Shown here: positions 1 to 8,149 of the stretch, piece after piece
How the letters are laid out: each line of letters begins with the position of its first letter
How positions within the stretch are numbered: position 1 is the first letter of the stretch
Assembly (NCBI RefSeq): GCF_000719975.1
Contig: NZ_JOIJ01000035.1
Coordinates: 1-22,365 of the forward strand
DNA length: 22,365 bases
Source: Prauserella rugosa
Lineage (GTDB): Bacteria; Actinomycetota; Actinomycetes; Mycobacteriales; Pseudonocardiaceae
Direction: 5' to 3'
Made by a program: the position numbers and the translations under genes
Notes under the pieces: generated by a model
Told to the model about the DNA's origin: nothing
The model's database searches: none
Seen by the model: only the letters and a program-made list of their open reading frames with translations

Positions 1-69
1 CGCCTCGGCCGCTTGACCCCCATCGAATACGAAACCATCATGAGCCACACCGCCACCCCGGCGGCCTAA
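1..69 (+). pseudogene. C-terminal end of an IS3-family transposase (OrfB), cut by window edge
   Basis: Frame 1 is open from the window edge and reads a 22-residue tail (RLGRLTPIEYETIM...) before TAA at 67-69. The RLGRLTPIEYE pattern is the usual end of IS3-family DDE transposases, where it follows the last catalytic region. The body of the gene lies outside the window, so it cannot be said whether this copy is intact. Sequence after the stop (about 71-100) is probably the right end of that element. A second IS3 element begins at 105, so the two elements abut or one landed at the edge of the other. It is a different element from the next one, whose OrfB tail reads differently. Confidence 0.7.
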
Positions 70-104
70 ACCACTGTCACAGTTTCCTTCAGCAGCCCCC
101 GGCG

Positions 105-115
105 TGTCCGGAGAG

Positions 116-117
<2 letters not shown>
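105..117 (+). repeat. Left terminal inverted repeat of the IS3 element
   Basis: TGTCCGGAGAGCT pairs with the reverse complement of 1415-1427. The first ten bases are identical and the next three largely match. It sits just downstream of the OrfB stop. Confidence 0.75.
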
Positions 118-1389
<1,272 letters not shown>

Positions 1390-1414
1390 GAGACCTCATC
1401 CTTCCCAAGGACTG

Positions 1415-1427
1415 AAGTCTCCGGACA
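1415..1427 (-). repeat. Right terminal inverted repeat of the IS3 element
   Basis: Read on the minus strand this is TGTCCGGAGACTT, the partner of 105-117. It lies upstream of OrfA, as expected for the left end in transcription orientation. Confidence 0.75.
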
Positions 1428-1554
1428 CACCGGGGTGGCTCAGCGAGCAGGAGGGCAAGGACTCCTGTAAACCGGGTCAGCAGGTCGCTAGCTGGGTGGT
1501 TGCCAACCTGAAAGCTCGGTCTTAGGCCGTTGACCACGGGCGAAGGGTAGGCCG

Positions 1555-1866
1555 GTGAACGATAACCGACCATGGTTCATCGTCACCGATGAGCCCGATG
1601 CTGACACTGATCCTCTGATCGCAGGGTTTCGGAAGGCTGCGAAGGCGTCGGGCGTGCGGCCGCATCCTGACCGGGTGGCGGAACTGGCCGACACGCTCGA
1701 GACCCTGCGCCCGCACATGCCCGAAGACATGTTCTCCGTGCTGACCTCTGCCAAGATCACCACTCTCCATGTACGAGCGATCTTTGCCTACGCGGGCGAA
1801 CCACTGAAGATCATCGGCGAACGTGGGGTTGTAGAGGTGGACTGGAACCCACTGGACGGGATTTAG
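1555..1866 (+). CDS. Hypothetical protein, 103 aa
   Basis: Starts with GTG at 1555, with a GAAGGG ribosome-binding site about 9 nt upstream, and ends at TAG. The protein is acidic and mostly helical in appearance, with no membrane segment or signal peptide. A mid-region reads like a helical bundle (AELADTLETLRPHMPEDMFSV...), followed by a short strand-rich tail (PLKIIGERGVVEVDW). I do not recognise the family. It stands alone between the IS3 element and the SDR gene, so context gives no function. Codon use is ordinary for the window, which supports a real gene, but no partner is evident. Confidence 0.6.
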   Translation: MNDNRPWFIVTDEPDADTDPLIAGFRKAAKASGVRPHPDRVAELADTLETLRPHMPEDMFSVLTSAKITTLHVRAIFAYAGEPLKIIGERGVVEVDWNPLDGI

Positions 1867-1933
1867 AGGGCGAGCGTTCTAGCGACTGCCCGTGCTGGTT
1901 CTGTGCTGACGTTACTGTCCAAAGGGGACGTCT

Positions 1934-1978
1934 ATGCAGATGGTGGCCTTGCCCGAGACGCTCAGGTTCAACGTGTGA
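1934..1978 (+). CDS. Possible 14-residue peptide with a strong ribosome-binding site
   Basis: ATG CAG ATG GTG ... TGA encodes MQMVALPETLRFNV. AAAGGGG at 1921-1927 lies 6 nt before the ATG, which is a good Shine-Dalgarno match. No downstream gene on the same strand begins nearby, because the next gene (SDR) is on the opposite strand and converges on it. It may be the stub of a gene lost by rearrangement, or chance. Confidence is low. Confidence 0.2.
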   Translation: MQMVALPETLRFNV

Positions 1979-2018
1979 GTTCGACGTCCCTGCAGCCTCA
2001 GCCGCAGCATCCGCACAG

Positions 2019-2729
2019 CTATGCGTTCAGCATCTGGTCGAGTAGCACGTAGAAGCCCTTCGGATCCTTGGCCAGCCATTCCTTGGCCATCGCGGTCTGC
2101 TCGTCGACGATGATCTCCCAGTCGCCGCGTTCGATGCCGTCGATGGTGGCGCGGGCGACGTCGGCCGGGTCGTTCAACTCCAGGGCCACGTCGCGGCCCA
2201 TCTCAGTGTCTGTCGCGCTGAGGTGCACCGAGCTGACCAACGTGCCCTGACCTGCGAGCTCGTGACGCAGGCCGTTGCTCATGTTCCACACGGCGGCCTT
2301 GGTGGCGGCGTACGCGGTGCCGTCGGGCATCGCCATCCAGGCCGCGGCGGAGCCGATGTTGGCGATGGTTCCACCGCCGTTGGCACTCAGGACGGGAGCG
2401 AAAGCGCGCACCATCGACAGCGTTCCCCAGAAGTTCGTGTTCATCTCGGCATGCACCAGATCGAGGTCGCCGAGCAGGGAACTGGTGGTGGCGAGGGCGG
2501 CGTTGTTGATGAGCAGGTCGACGTCGTTCGCACGTCGTGCGGCTGCCTCGACGGCGGCAGGGTCGGTGATGTCGAGCGCGATCGGCTCGGCCCCGGGGAG
2601 ATCGAGGCTCTCGGGACGACGGGCGGCGGCGTACACCTTCGCGCCCCGTTCGAGGAGCTGGGCGGCGATGTGGCGGCCGATGCCGCGGTTGGCGCCGGTG
2701 ACGAGTGCTGTGGCTTCGCTGATGTCCAT
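2019..2729 (-). CDS. SDR-family NAD(P)-dependent oxidoreductase
   Basis: A 236-aa classical short-chain dehydrogenase. The cofactor motif is TGANRGIG at residues 11-18 and NNAA is at 75-78. The catalytic set is N99, S127, Y140 and K144 with correct spacing, so the active site is complete. R37-R38 after the second strand fits NADP(H) preference, by inference. The substrate is not deducible. The gene is divergent from a MerR-type regulator, and its promoter carries that regulator's likely operator in a 20-bp spacer. The ATG sits 7 nt after the -10 TAGCGT with no room for a Shine-Dalgarno site, so the mRNA is probably leaderless. A typical MerR/SDR stress or xenobiotic-response pair is likely. 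Confidence 0.93.
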   Translation of the reverse strand: MDISEATALVTGANRGIGRHIAAQLLERGAKVYAAARRPESLDLPGAEPIALDITDPAAVEAAARRANDVDLLINNAALATTSSLLGDLDLVHAEMNTNFWGTLSMVRAFAPVLSANGGGTIANIGSAAAWMAMPDGTAYAATKAAVWNMSNGLRHELAGQGTLVSSVHLSATDTEMGRDVALELNDPADVARATIDGIERGDWEIIVDEQTAMAKEWLAKDPKGFYVLLDQMLNA

Positions 2730-2736
2730 AGCGCCT

Positions 2737-2768
2737 ACGCTAGAACCTCACATGGGTGTCAGTTTCAA
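2737..2768 (-). promoter_or_regulatory. MerR-type promoter and operator for the SDR gene
   Basis: On the minus strand, -35 TTGAAA (2768-2763), a 20-bp spacer and -10 TAGCGT (2742-2737) lie 7 nt before the SDR ATG. Inside the spacer is a dyad, AAACTGAC-N6-GTGAGGTT (2765-2744), with 6 of 8 paired positions matching. An over-long 19-20 bp spacer occupied by a dyad is the hallmark of promoters activated by MerR-family proteins through DNA untwisting. The adjacent divergent gene encodes such a protein. Confidence 0.7.
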
Positions 2769-2806
2769 GCCCGATCTCAACTCGCCGTCTGATCAAGGGG
2801 GTGCCG

Positions 2807-3205
2807 ATGCGCATCGGTGAGCTTGCGCGCCGGACCGGGGCGAGTGTCCGCTCGCTCCGCTACTACGAAGAGCAGGGGCTCGTGCCCTCCGACCGCACCT
2901 CCGGCGGCCACCGGGAGTATCTCGAGTCCGACGTCGATCGTGTTCGGTTCGTGCAGCTGTTGTTCTCGGCGGGGCTGCCCAGCCGGGCGATCCTGCAGAT
3001 CCTTCCGTTCCTCGACACCGGTGTGGCCACCCCGGTCATGCGCGCGCGGCTCGACGACGAGCACGACCGGATCCAGGGGCGGATCGACGAACTGACCAAC
3101 GCGCGCGATCGGTTGTCCCAGCTGCGTGTCGCTGCTGCGGAGTCTGCGGCGGGAAAGCCCGCGTCCGAGTGCAGGCTGGCCGGGAATGATGCGATCAAGT
3201 CATGA
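2807..3205 (+). CDS. MerR-family transcriptional regulator
   Basis: A 132-aa protein. The N-terminal winged HTH is typical: MRIGELARRTGASVRSLRYYEEQGLV, then the HREYLESDVDRVRFV wing at residues about 1-55. A helical linker and coiled coil follow (about 85-118, DDEHDRIQGRIDELTNARDRLSQL). No metal-binding cysteine pattern is seen; one lone Cys lies near the C-terminus. It therefore probably senses an organic ligand or another signal rather than Hg/Zn/Cu. I chose ATG 2807 because AAGGGGG lies 5 nt upstream and the MRIGELA start is canonical. An in-frame GTG at 2801 lies inside that site. It is divergent from the SDR gene, with a MerR-type operator between the two, so it very likely controls that gene and itself. 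Confidence 0.92.
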   Translation: MRIGELARRTGASVRSLRYYEEQGLVPSDRTSGGHREYLESDVDRVRFVQLLFSAGLPSRAILQILPFLDTGVATPVMRARLDDEHDRIQGRIDELTNARDRLSQLRVAAAESAAGKPASECRLAGNDAIKS

Positions 3206-3207
3206 GG

Positions 3208-3259
3208 CGACCGCGCGTCCCGGCCCGCCTCGAGGTTGGCGGGTACTGAAACGCGGTCG
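3208..3259. terminator. Nested hairpin between the merR-like gene and the membrane-protein remnant
   Basis: An outer stem CGACCGCG (3208-3215) pairs perfectly with CGCGGTCG (3252-3259). An inner stem CCCGCC (3224-3229) pairs with GGCGGG (3238-3243). It starts 3 nt after the MerR stop and lies between two convergent coding regions. No U-tract follows, so it is a terminator-like structure of the kind common in GC-rich genomes, not a classical intrinsic terminator. Confidence 0.5.
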
Positions 3260-3271
3260 TCGGGAGTCGTC

Positions 3272-3688
3272 TCAGGATCGGCCGTCCGGTTCAGACGGGG
3301 TGGCCCCCTTGCTGGACCACGGGACGGGGGCGCCTTTCCTCGCCGCTCTGATGAGGGTGATCGTTCCTTCGCCCGCGAGCCCGATGCCGATGGTGAACGT
3401 CAGCGGCCTGGCCTCCTCGTGCATGCCGAACCGTTGCGCCAGCAGGCCGAGCCCCGCGCACACGACAAGTGAGGCGATCATCAGCGCGAAGGTCGTCCAG
3501 CGGTAGCGCTGAATGAACTGTCCGCCACGACGTTCGATGACCGTGGATGCCGAGCGGAGCGCGCCGAAGCCCAAGCTGATGAGCGAGAGGGCTGTCAACC
3601 AGACGAGGTCGATCGCGCTCGGGTCGAACTCGAGCAGGCTTCGTGTGCCGATCGCAAGAAGGATCACGGGCGAGAGCGCGGTGTCACG
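3272..3688 (-). pseudogene. 5'-truncated small membrane protein (DUF1453-like)
   Basis: Only the last ~135 codons look like a real protein. They show about four hydrophobic segments: VILLAIGTRSLLEF, LVWLTALSLISLGFGAL, TTFALMIASLVVCAGLGLLA and LTFTIGIGLAGEGTITLI. A charged loop (STVIERRGGQFIQRYRW) separates the second and third. The layout resembles DUF1453-type membrane proteins (CcdC-like) from memory. The open frame continues upstream to 4201, but there it is antisense to a TetR coding region and is not a sensible protein. The natural N-terminus is therefore missing at about 3686-3697. A GTG at about 3669 could start a shortened product. Its promoter is gone, so it is probably dead. Confidence 0.6.
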
Positions 3689-3691
3689 AGG

Positions 3692-4195
3692 ACGGCGACA
3701 AGCGAGGAGCTGCTCCGTTTCGCGTTCGACGTCATTGCTGACCGCATTCGTGATCGCGTGACCGCTCGCGCATCGACCCTGCTGAGTAAGCTCGACAATG
3801 GCAGTCTGAGCAGGGAAGGCAGGCTGGAGGCGATCGTGGACCTCCTTTGTGAGTTCCTTCCCATCGATGCCGTTCGGCGCGATGAGGCGATCGTGTGGAT
3901 CGAGTTCCAGACGGCAGCGAGAACGGACGAGAGCCTTGCCGAGACCTCGCGACGCGCGGCGGCGCAGACCGCGAGAATGGTCGAGGTCATTGTGGAGTCG
4001 GCGCAGCGCCGCGGAACGCTCGCTGCAAACATTGACCTTGTTCTCGAGACCGCTCGCCTCACGGCGCTGATCGACGGTCTGACGCTCCGATGCGCATTGC
4101 ATCCCGATATGGACTCCGCGAGCGTCGCCCGCGACGCATTGACGTTGCACCTTCGCACGCTCATGCAGCAGAGGTCTGGCGCGCACGCCGAGTGA
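3692..4195 (+). pseudogene. 5'-truncated TetR-family regulator (ligand-binding part only)
   Basis: In the frame ending at 4195, recognisable sequence starts at about 3698 with TSEELLRFAFDVIADRI. This corresponds to the part that directly follows the HTH in BetI-like TetR regulators (normally ...HFPSKxxLL). The whole C-terminal ligand and dimer domain follows, to the stop. The DNA-binding HTH (about 45 residues) and start codon are absent. The first in-frame start is an internal GTG at 3758, which lacks a good ribosome-binding site. The upstream sequence belongs to an oppositely oriented membrane-protein remnant that is also missing its 5' end. Both losses meet within about 15 nt. The product, if made, could not bind DNA. 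Confidence 0.7.
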
Positions 4196-4227
4196 AGACA
4201 TGCGCGCACGCGCGATGCACCCCCTCG

Positions 4228-5868
4228 TTAGAGAGGTCCCGCTGGGGGGAGGCTCTGCTCGGTGATGCTCTGTTCGGTGAGGCGGTCGCCGCGGAGTTCG
4301 AGTACGAGGTCAGGGGCGAGTTCGCGCAGGAACACGCGATCGTGGCTGACGACCAGCACGGCTCCGCGGTACGAGCGGAGCGCGTTCAGCAGTTGGTCGA
4401 CGGTGTCGAGATCGAGGTTGTTCGTCGGCTCGTCGAGGATCAGCAGCTGCGGAGGCGGATCGGCCACCAGTAGCCGGGCCAGCGCCAGCCGGAACCGTTC
4501 GCCGCCCGAGAGCGTCCTGATCGGACGGTGCACGGCCTCGCCCCGAATGAGGAACCTCGCCAGCCTGTTCCTCAGCTCTGCGGGAGCCGTCCCGGGCGCC
4601 GCCGCGCGCACGATCTCCAGTGCCGAGGAGTTCTCGTCGAGATCGTCGATCCGTTGCGGCAGATGTCCGATCCGGTCGGTGTGCACTGTGGACACAGCGC
4701 GGACCGTGGGAATCGGATCCGCCCCGCCCTCCGGCGTCGGGAGATCGAGCAACGCGCGCACCAGACTCGTCTTGCCTGCGCCGTTGGGACCGGTCAGCGC
4801 CACACGTTCCGGCCCCTGCACGAGCCACCGACGTTCGCCGTCGCCGAGTTCGGCGATGCGACGCGACGAGGCGACGCCGGGGTCCGGCAGGTCGATCCGC
4901 ACCGCACGGTCGTGGCGCACCCTGCGCTCGGTGGTGTCGTGGGCCCGGCGGGCGTGCTCCTCCTTGTGGTGCACCTCGCGGCGCAGCTTTCCCGCCGACA
5001 CCTGAGCCTCCCCTGCGCGGAGTTTCATGATCACTTTGGGCCGGCGTTTGTTGTCGTAGTCGGTCTGCGCGTATCGGGCGCGGCGCGCGAGCTTCGTCTC
5101 GGCCTCGATGCGCTGACGTTTTTCCTTCTCCAGCATCTTCTTGGCCTCGACCTCGGCCTGCTGCGCGGCCGCCTGTTCCTTCTCCAACCATGTGCGCCAC
5201 TCGGAGTAGGGCCCGCCGAAGGTCGTCAGCTCGTTGTCGTACAGCTCGGCGGTGTTGTCCATGAGGTCGAGCAGCGCCCTGTCGTGCGAGACGACCACGA
5301 GCGCTCCGCGCCACCACCGCACGAGGTCGTAGACCATCTCGCGGGCGCCCCGGTCGAGGTTGTTCGTCGGCTCGTCCAGCAACGTGACGGCGGCGCCGCG
5401 CAACCGGACACCGGCGAGCGCGACGAGAATCGCCTCGCCACCGGAGACCTCGCCGACCCGACGTTCGAGCAACCCCGCGCTCAAGCCCATGTCGGCGAGC
5501 ACGGCGCGGCAGCGGGCTTCGACGTCCCAGTCGTCGCCGATCTCGTCGAACCGTTCGGGGTCAACGTCTCCGTCCGCGACGGCCCGGACGGCGTCGAAGG
5601 TGCGTGCGACCCCGAGCAGATCGACGACGCGGGCGTCGGTGTCGAGGGTGAGATTCTGCGGCAGGTATGCGACGTCGCCGTCGGCCGCGACGTGTCCCGA
5701 CGTCGGCGCGAGTTCACCGGCCGCGAGCCGCAGCAACGTGGTCTTGCCGGAGCCGTTCCGGCCGATGAGCCCGGTGCGTCCGGCGCTGAACGCTCCGGAC
5801 ACGTCGTCGAGAGCCGTGCTTCCGTCGGGCCAGAGGAACGTGAGGTGGTCGAATGTCAGAGCAGTCAA
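4228..5868 (-). CDS. ABC-F family ATP-binding protein (ribosome-associated, possible antibiotic resistance)
   Basis: A soluble 546-aa protein with two ABC domains and no membrane segment. Domain 1 has Walker A GRNGSGKT (36-43), signature VSGGE (141-145) and Walker B LLDEP (163-167). A charged coiled linker follows at about residues 225-310 (rich in E, K and R; the P-site tRNA interaction motif of ABC-F proteins). Domain 2 has [23 protein letters not shown] and [16 protein letters not shown] proteins act on stalled or drug-bound ribosomes. Actinomycete members include macrolide/lincosamide self-resistance proteins, but which subgroup this belongs to cannot be decided here. I chose the TTG at 5868 because AGGAGG lies 6 nt upstream. 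An upstream GTG at 5928 would add 20 non-family residues. The Shine-Dalgarno site is part of a near-palindrome with the start region. Confidence 0.9.
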   Translation of the reverse strand: MTALTFDHLTFLWPDGSTALDDVSGAFSAGRTGLIGRNGSGKTTLLRLAAGELAPTSGHVAADGDVAYLPQNLTLDTDARVVDLLGVARTFDAVRAVADGDVDPERFDEIGDDWDVEARCRAVLADMGLSAGLLERRVGEVSGGEAILVALAGVRLRGAAVTLLDEPTNNLDRGAREMVYDLVRWWRGALVVVSHDRALLDLMDNTAELYDNELTTFGGPYSEWRTWLEKEQAAAQQAEVEAKKMLEKEKRQRIEAETKLARRARYAQTDYDNKRRPKVIMKLRAGEAQVSAGKLRREVHHKEEHARRAHDTTERRVRHDRAVRIDLPDPGVASSRRIAELGDGERRWLVQGPERVALTGPNGAGKTSLVRALLDLPTPEGGADPIPTVRAVSTVHTDRIGHLPQRIDDLDENSSALEIVRAAAPGTAPAELRNRLARFLIRGEAVHRPIRTLSGGERFRLALARLLVADPPPQLLILDEPTNNLDLDTVDQLLNALRSYRGAVLVVSHDRVFLRELAPDLVLELRGDRLTEQSITEQSLPPAGPL

Positions 5869-5977
5869 GGAGGGCCTCCTGCGATCGATGCGGGAAACGC
5901 TGATCACAGGGCCGTGTCCGGCCGCCACTGGGGAACGGCTGCCGCTGGGTAGCGGACGTCACGACGATCAGCGCGGG

Positions 5978-6049
5978 TCACGCGTCGGCGTCGGAGTTCC
6001 TCACCGGTCCACTCGTTTCGACGGGGCAGGACTCGTACACGGTAACCAT
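5978..6049 (-). promoter_or_regulatory. Possible leader ORF (23 codons) upstream of the ABC-F gene
   Basis: On the minus strand ATG 6049 to TGA 5978 encodes a 23-residue peptide beginning MVTVYESCPVETS. It lies about 110 nt before the ABC-F start. Between it and the gene are small hairpins: CCGCT-ACCC-AGCGG, GGCCG-GACA-CGGCC, and the Shine-Dalgarno near-palindrome AGGAGG-C-CCTCCT. Resistance-type ABC-F genes are often controlled by ribosome stalling on such leaders. The peptide has no clear ribosome-binding site, so this is a weak proposal. Nothing else is seen in the 5869-6135 gap. Confidence 0.2.
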
Positions 6050-6135
6050 GGCGCGTGCGGCCGCGCGAACGCTTTTCGGCCGGGATCCGCAGTGGGTGGG
6101 GCGCTGCGGTTGCGGTTCTGCGTTCGCGGCTCGGG

Positions 6136-7278
6136 TCAGTGACGTGCCGGTGTGCTGGTCGCCCGTATCGGGAGAGCGGCCAGGCGCCGGGCCGCTCCGG
6201 GCTGCCAGCGGATCTCGTCGGCGGTGGCCGCGACGCTGAGATTGCCGAACCGGGTCAGCAGCGTCCGGAAGGACAGATCGGCTTCGGCGCGCGCCAGCGA
6301 GGCTCCCAGGCAGTAGTGGATCCCGTTGCCGAACGCGAGATGGGGATTCTCCTCCCGGCCCAGAACGGTGCTGTCGGCCGCGTCGAACCGCCGCGGATCG
6401 CGATTCGCTGTCGCGTAGACGACCTGCACCGGCTCGCCTGCGCGGATCGTCACGTCTCCGAGTTCGACGTCGTGTTTCGCGTAGCGCATCGGCGCGATCT
6501 CCGCGGGACCGGCGACCCGCAGCATCTCCTCCACCGCGGCGGGAACCGCGTCGAGGTCGCCGCGCAGCCGCTCCTGCTCCGGCGGCTGGTTCAGCAGAAG
6601 CAGGAGGCCCTCGCTCAGCACGCTCACGGTCGTCTCGTGACCGGCCAGCAGCAGTGTCAGCGCCAGTGACGTCAGCTCCCGATCGGTGAGCCGGTCGCCG
6701 TCGGAATCTCGCACCCGGATGAGCGCACTGAGCAGTCGGTCGTCGCCGTCCTCGCGCTTCCGCTCGATCAGCTCGGACATGTAGGCCACCAGACCGCGGG
6801 CGCTGTCGGCCATCGCGCCCGGATCGGGCGCGGTCAGCCCGTCCGACCACGTCCGCCAGCGCTCCGTGTCCTCGTCCGGCACGCCCAGCAGCTTGCAGAT
6901 CACCCGGACCGGCAAGGGATGGGCGAATCGCTCGAGGAAATCGAACGGTTCATCAGGGAAGCCGTCGACCAGTTCGTCGACCATGGTCTGGATCAGGGGC
7001 CGGAGCGATTCCACCCGCCGCACCGTGAACTCCCGCGACACCAGGCGTCGCAGCCGTGCGTGATCCGGCGGGTCGTAGGCGCCGAGGGTCTGCGACAGGT
7101 ACGGCGCGACGTCGTCGGGCAGACCGGCAGCTGCCAGCACGTCCACGGCGTCCTTACGCGTGTTGATGTCGTTGCTGAACGATCCCGGGTCCTTGAGAAC
7201 GGCGAGTGCCTCGTCGTACCCGGTGACAAGCCAGATCGGGGACTGATCGAAGTACCGTCCACGTCGGACCGGTGGCAT
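6136..7278 (-). CDS. Cytochrome P450, intact frame lacking the first ~24 residues
   Basis: A 380-aa reading frame with the complete heme-monooxygenase signature. The I-helix oxygen motif AGHETT is at 212-217, the K-helix ExxR is EEMLR (E251, R254), and the heme loop FGNGIHYCLG has axial Cys323. It belongs to the soluble bacterial class, which needs ferredoxin and a reductase; neither is encoded nearby. The substrate is unknown. The frame's first start (ATG 7278) has no ribosome-binding site. The natural N-terminus is encoded just upstream in another frame (ATG 7351, with GAGGGA before it) and is separated by one extra base in a C4 run at 7305-7308. The locus is thus a frameshifted P450 of about 404 aa, or carries a sequencing error. 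It is downstream of, and divergent from, the immunity-like gene. Confidence 0.88.
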   Translation of the reverse strand: MPPVRRGRYFDQSPIWLVTGYDEALAVLKDPGSFSNDINTRKDAVDVLAAAGLPDDVAPYLSQTLGAYDPPDHARLRRLVSREFTVRRVESLRPLIQTMVDELVDGFPDEPFDFLERFAHPLPVRVICKLLGVPDEDTERWRTWSDGLTAPDPGAMADSARGLVAYMSELIERKREDGDDRLLSALIRVRDSDGDRLTDRELTSLALTLLLAGHETTVSVLSEGLLLLLNQPPEQERLRGDLDAVPAAVEEMLRVAGPAEIAPMRYAKHDVELGDVTIRAGEPVQVVYATANRDPRRFDAADSTVLGREENPHLAFGNGIHYCLGASLARAEADLSFRTLLTRFGNLSVAATADEIRWQPGAARRLAALPIRATSTPARH

Positions 7279-7351
7279 CGGGCCGATCTCGGCCCAGAAC
7301 GCGTCCCCGATCGGATGTGCTCAGCAGATCGGCCAGGTGCGGTTCGGTCAT
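7279..7351 (-). pseudogene. Out-of-frame N-terminus of the P450
   Basis: ATG 7351 follows GAGGGA by 5 nt and encodes MTEPHLADLLSTSDR. After the GGGG run (minus strand; CCCC at 7305-7308) this frame drifts into non-family sequence. Removing one G gives ...DR-DAFWAEIGP-MPPVRRGRYF, which joins seamlessly to the 380-aa frame and matches the normal P450 beginning. Confidence 0.75.
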
Positions 7352-7579
7352 CGCGATCCCTCGGTGGCGGAAACAATGTTCGGCAACTCTGGTTCGAGCA
7401 AGTGTGGCGGCCGTACCAGGTATGTGTCTTTCCGTATCGGATCGGACACTACGCGTGACGACGACGGTGTGCGAGAGGGACGCGCGAGAGGGACATGGTT
7501 CCGTGCCGGCAGGGTGCGCGCCCGGCCCCGGTGTCGCAGCGGCTGGCTGCGGTCGTCAGCGCGCGCCCGAACGGACCCG

Positions 7580-7585
7580 TACGGT
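7580..7585 (+). promoter_or_regulatory. -10 element, leaderless start of the immunity-like gene
   Basis: TACGGT (TANNNT) lies 6 nt before GTG 7592, where no Shine-Dalgarno site exists. This spacing fits a leaderless transcript. No convincing -35 was seen. The rest of 7352-7579 shows nothing else that I can support. Confidence 0.35.
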
Positions 7586-7591
7586 GGCGCC

Positions 7592-8149
7592 GTGGCCACA
7601 TCGCGTGGGAGTCGGGTCCCGGATTTCGTGCTCACGCTGGACGAACTTCGTGCCGTCACGGCGTTCACCGTGGCGTGTGCCGAACTGGTCCTCGACGTGT
7701 TCGAGAAAGCCGCGCCCGGCGACGCCCGCCCTCGGGATGCGGTAGAAGCCGCAGCGGCGTTCGCGGCCGGCGGCCCGCGCACGAAGGCGCAGCGGATCGG
7801 CGCGCTCGCGGCGCACCGGGCCGCCAAGGACGTCGAATCGGCCGCGGCGCACGCCGCGATGTCGGCAGGGGACGCCGCGGCGTCGGCATACCTGCATCCG
7901 CTGGCGGATTCCGCGCAGGTCGGGCACATTCTCCGAGGACCGGCTCACTGCGTGCTCGCTCAGGCGAACCGGACCGACAGGCCGATGTCCCGCGCGACGG
8001 CGATGGAGACGGTGCGCCGGTTCGTCACGCCCACGGTGATCGACGTGCTGCTCCGCTATCCACATGCGACGGTCGGCCGTCAGGAGGTCGGAGTCGTCAT
8101 GGGGGAGCTCGACACGGCACTGCGCGCCCGGGGATCAGACGTCGAATGA
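7592..8149 (+). CDS. Putative immunity protein (Imm-5-like helical domain)
   Basis: A 185-aa, alanine-rich, all-helical soluble protein. Its core runs LTLDELRAVTAFTVACAELVLDVFE, then PGDARPRDAVEAAAAFAAGG, TKAQRIGALAAHRAAKD, AAHAAMSAGDAAASAYLHP and VGHILRGPAHCVLAQ. This series resembles the family annotated as 'putative immunity protein' in actinobacteria (Imm-5-like), where the D-RPRDA and A-HAA blocks are conserved. That assignment is from memory. No toxin partner is next to it. I chose GTG 7592 because family-like sequence starts just after it and a TANNNT -10 sits 6 nt upstream. The open frame extends to 7337 but the extra part is low-complexity and non-family. Its last 15 bases overlap the end of the convergent TetR gene. 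Confidence 0.7.
   Translation: MATSRGSRVPDFVLTLDELRAVTAFTVACAELVLDVFEKAAPGDARPRDAVEAAAAFAAGGPRTKAQRIGALAAHRAAKDVESAAAHAAMSAGDAAASAYLHPLADSAQVGHILRGPAHCVLAQANRTDRPMSRATAMETVRRFVTPTVIDVLLRYPHATVGRQEVGVVMGELDTALRARGSDVE

Noticed and set aside
1428..1525. Possible coding tail ending at 1525 after the IS3 element
   Set aside because: The open frame runs antisense through OrfA and its last ~30 residues show no recognisable family. No independent start or ribosome-binding site is seen.
3272..4201. 309-aa minus-strand open frame as a single protein
   Set aside because: Its N-terminal half is the reverse strand of a clear TetR ligand-binding domain. Only the C-terminal ~135 residues look like a real membrane protein.
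4528..5952. 474-aa plus-strand open frame opposite the ABC-F gene
   Set aside because: Shadow frame produced by GC-rich codon bias. The opposite strand has both Walker A, signature and Walker B motifs.
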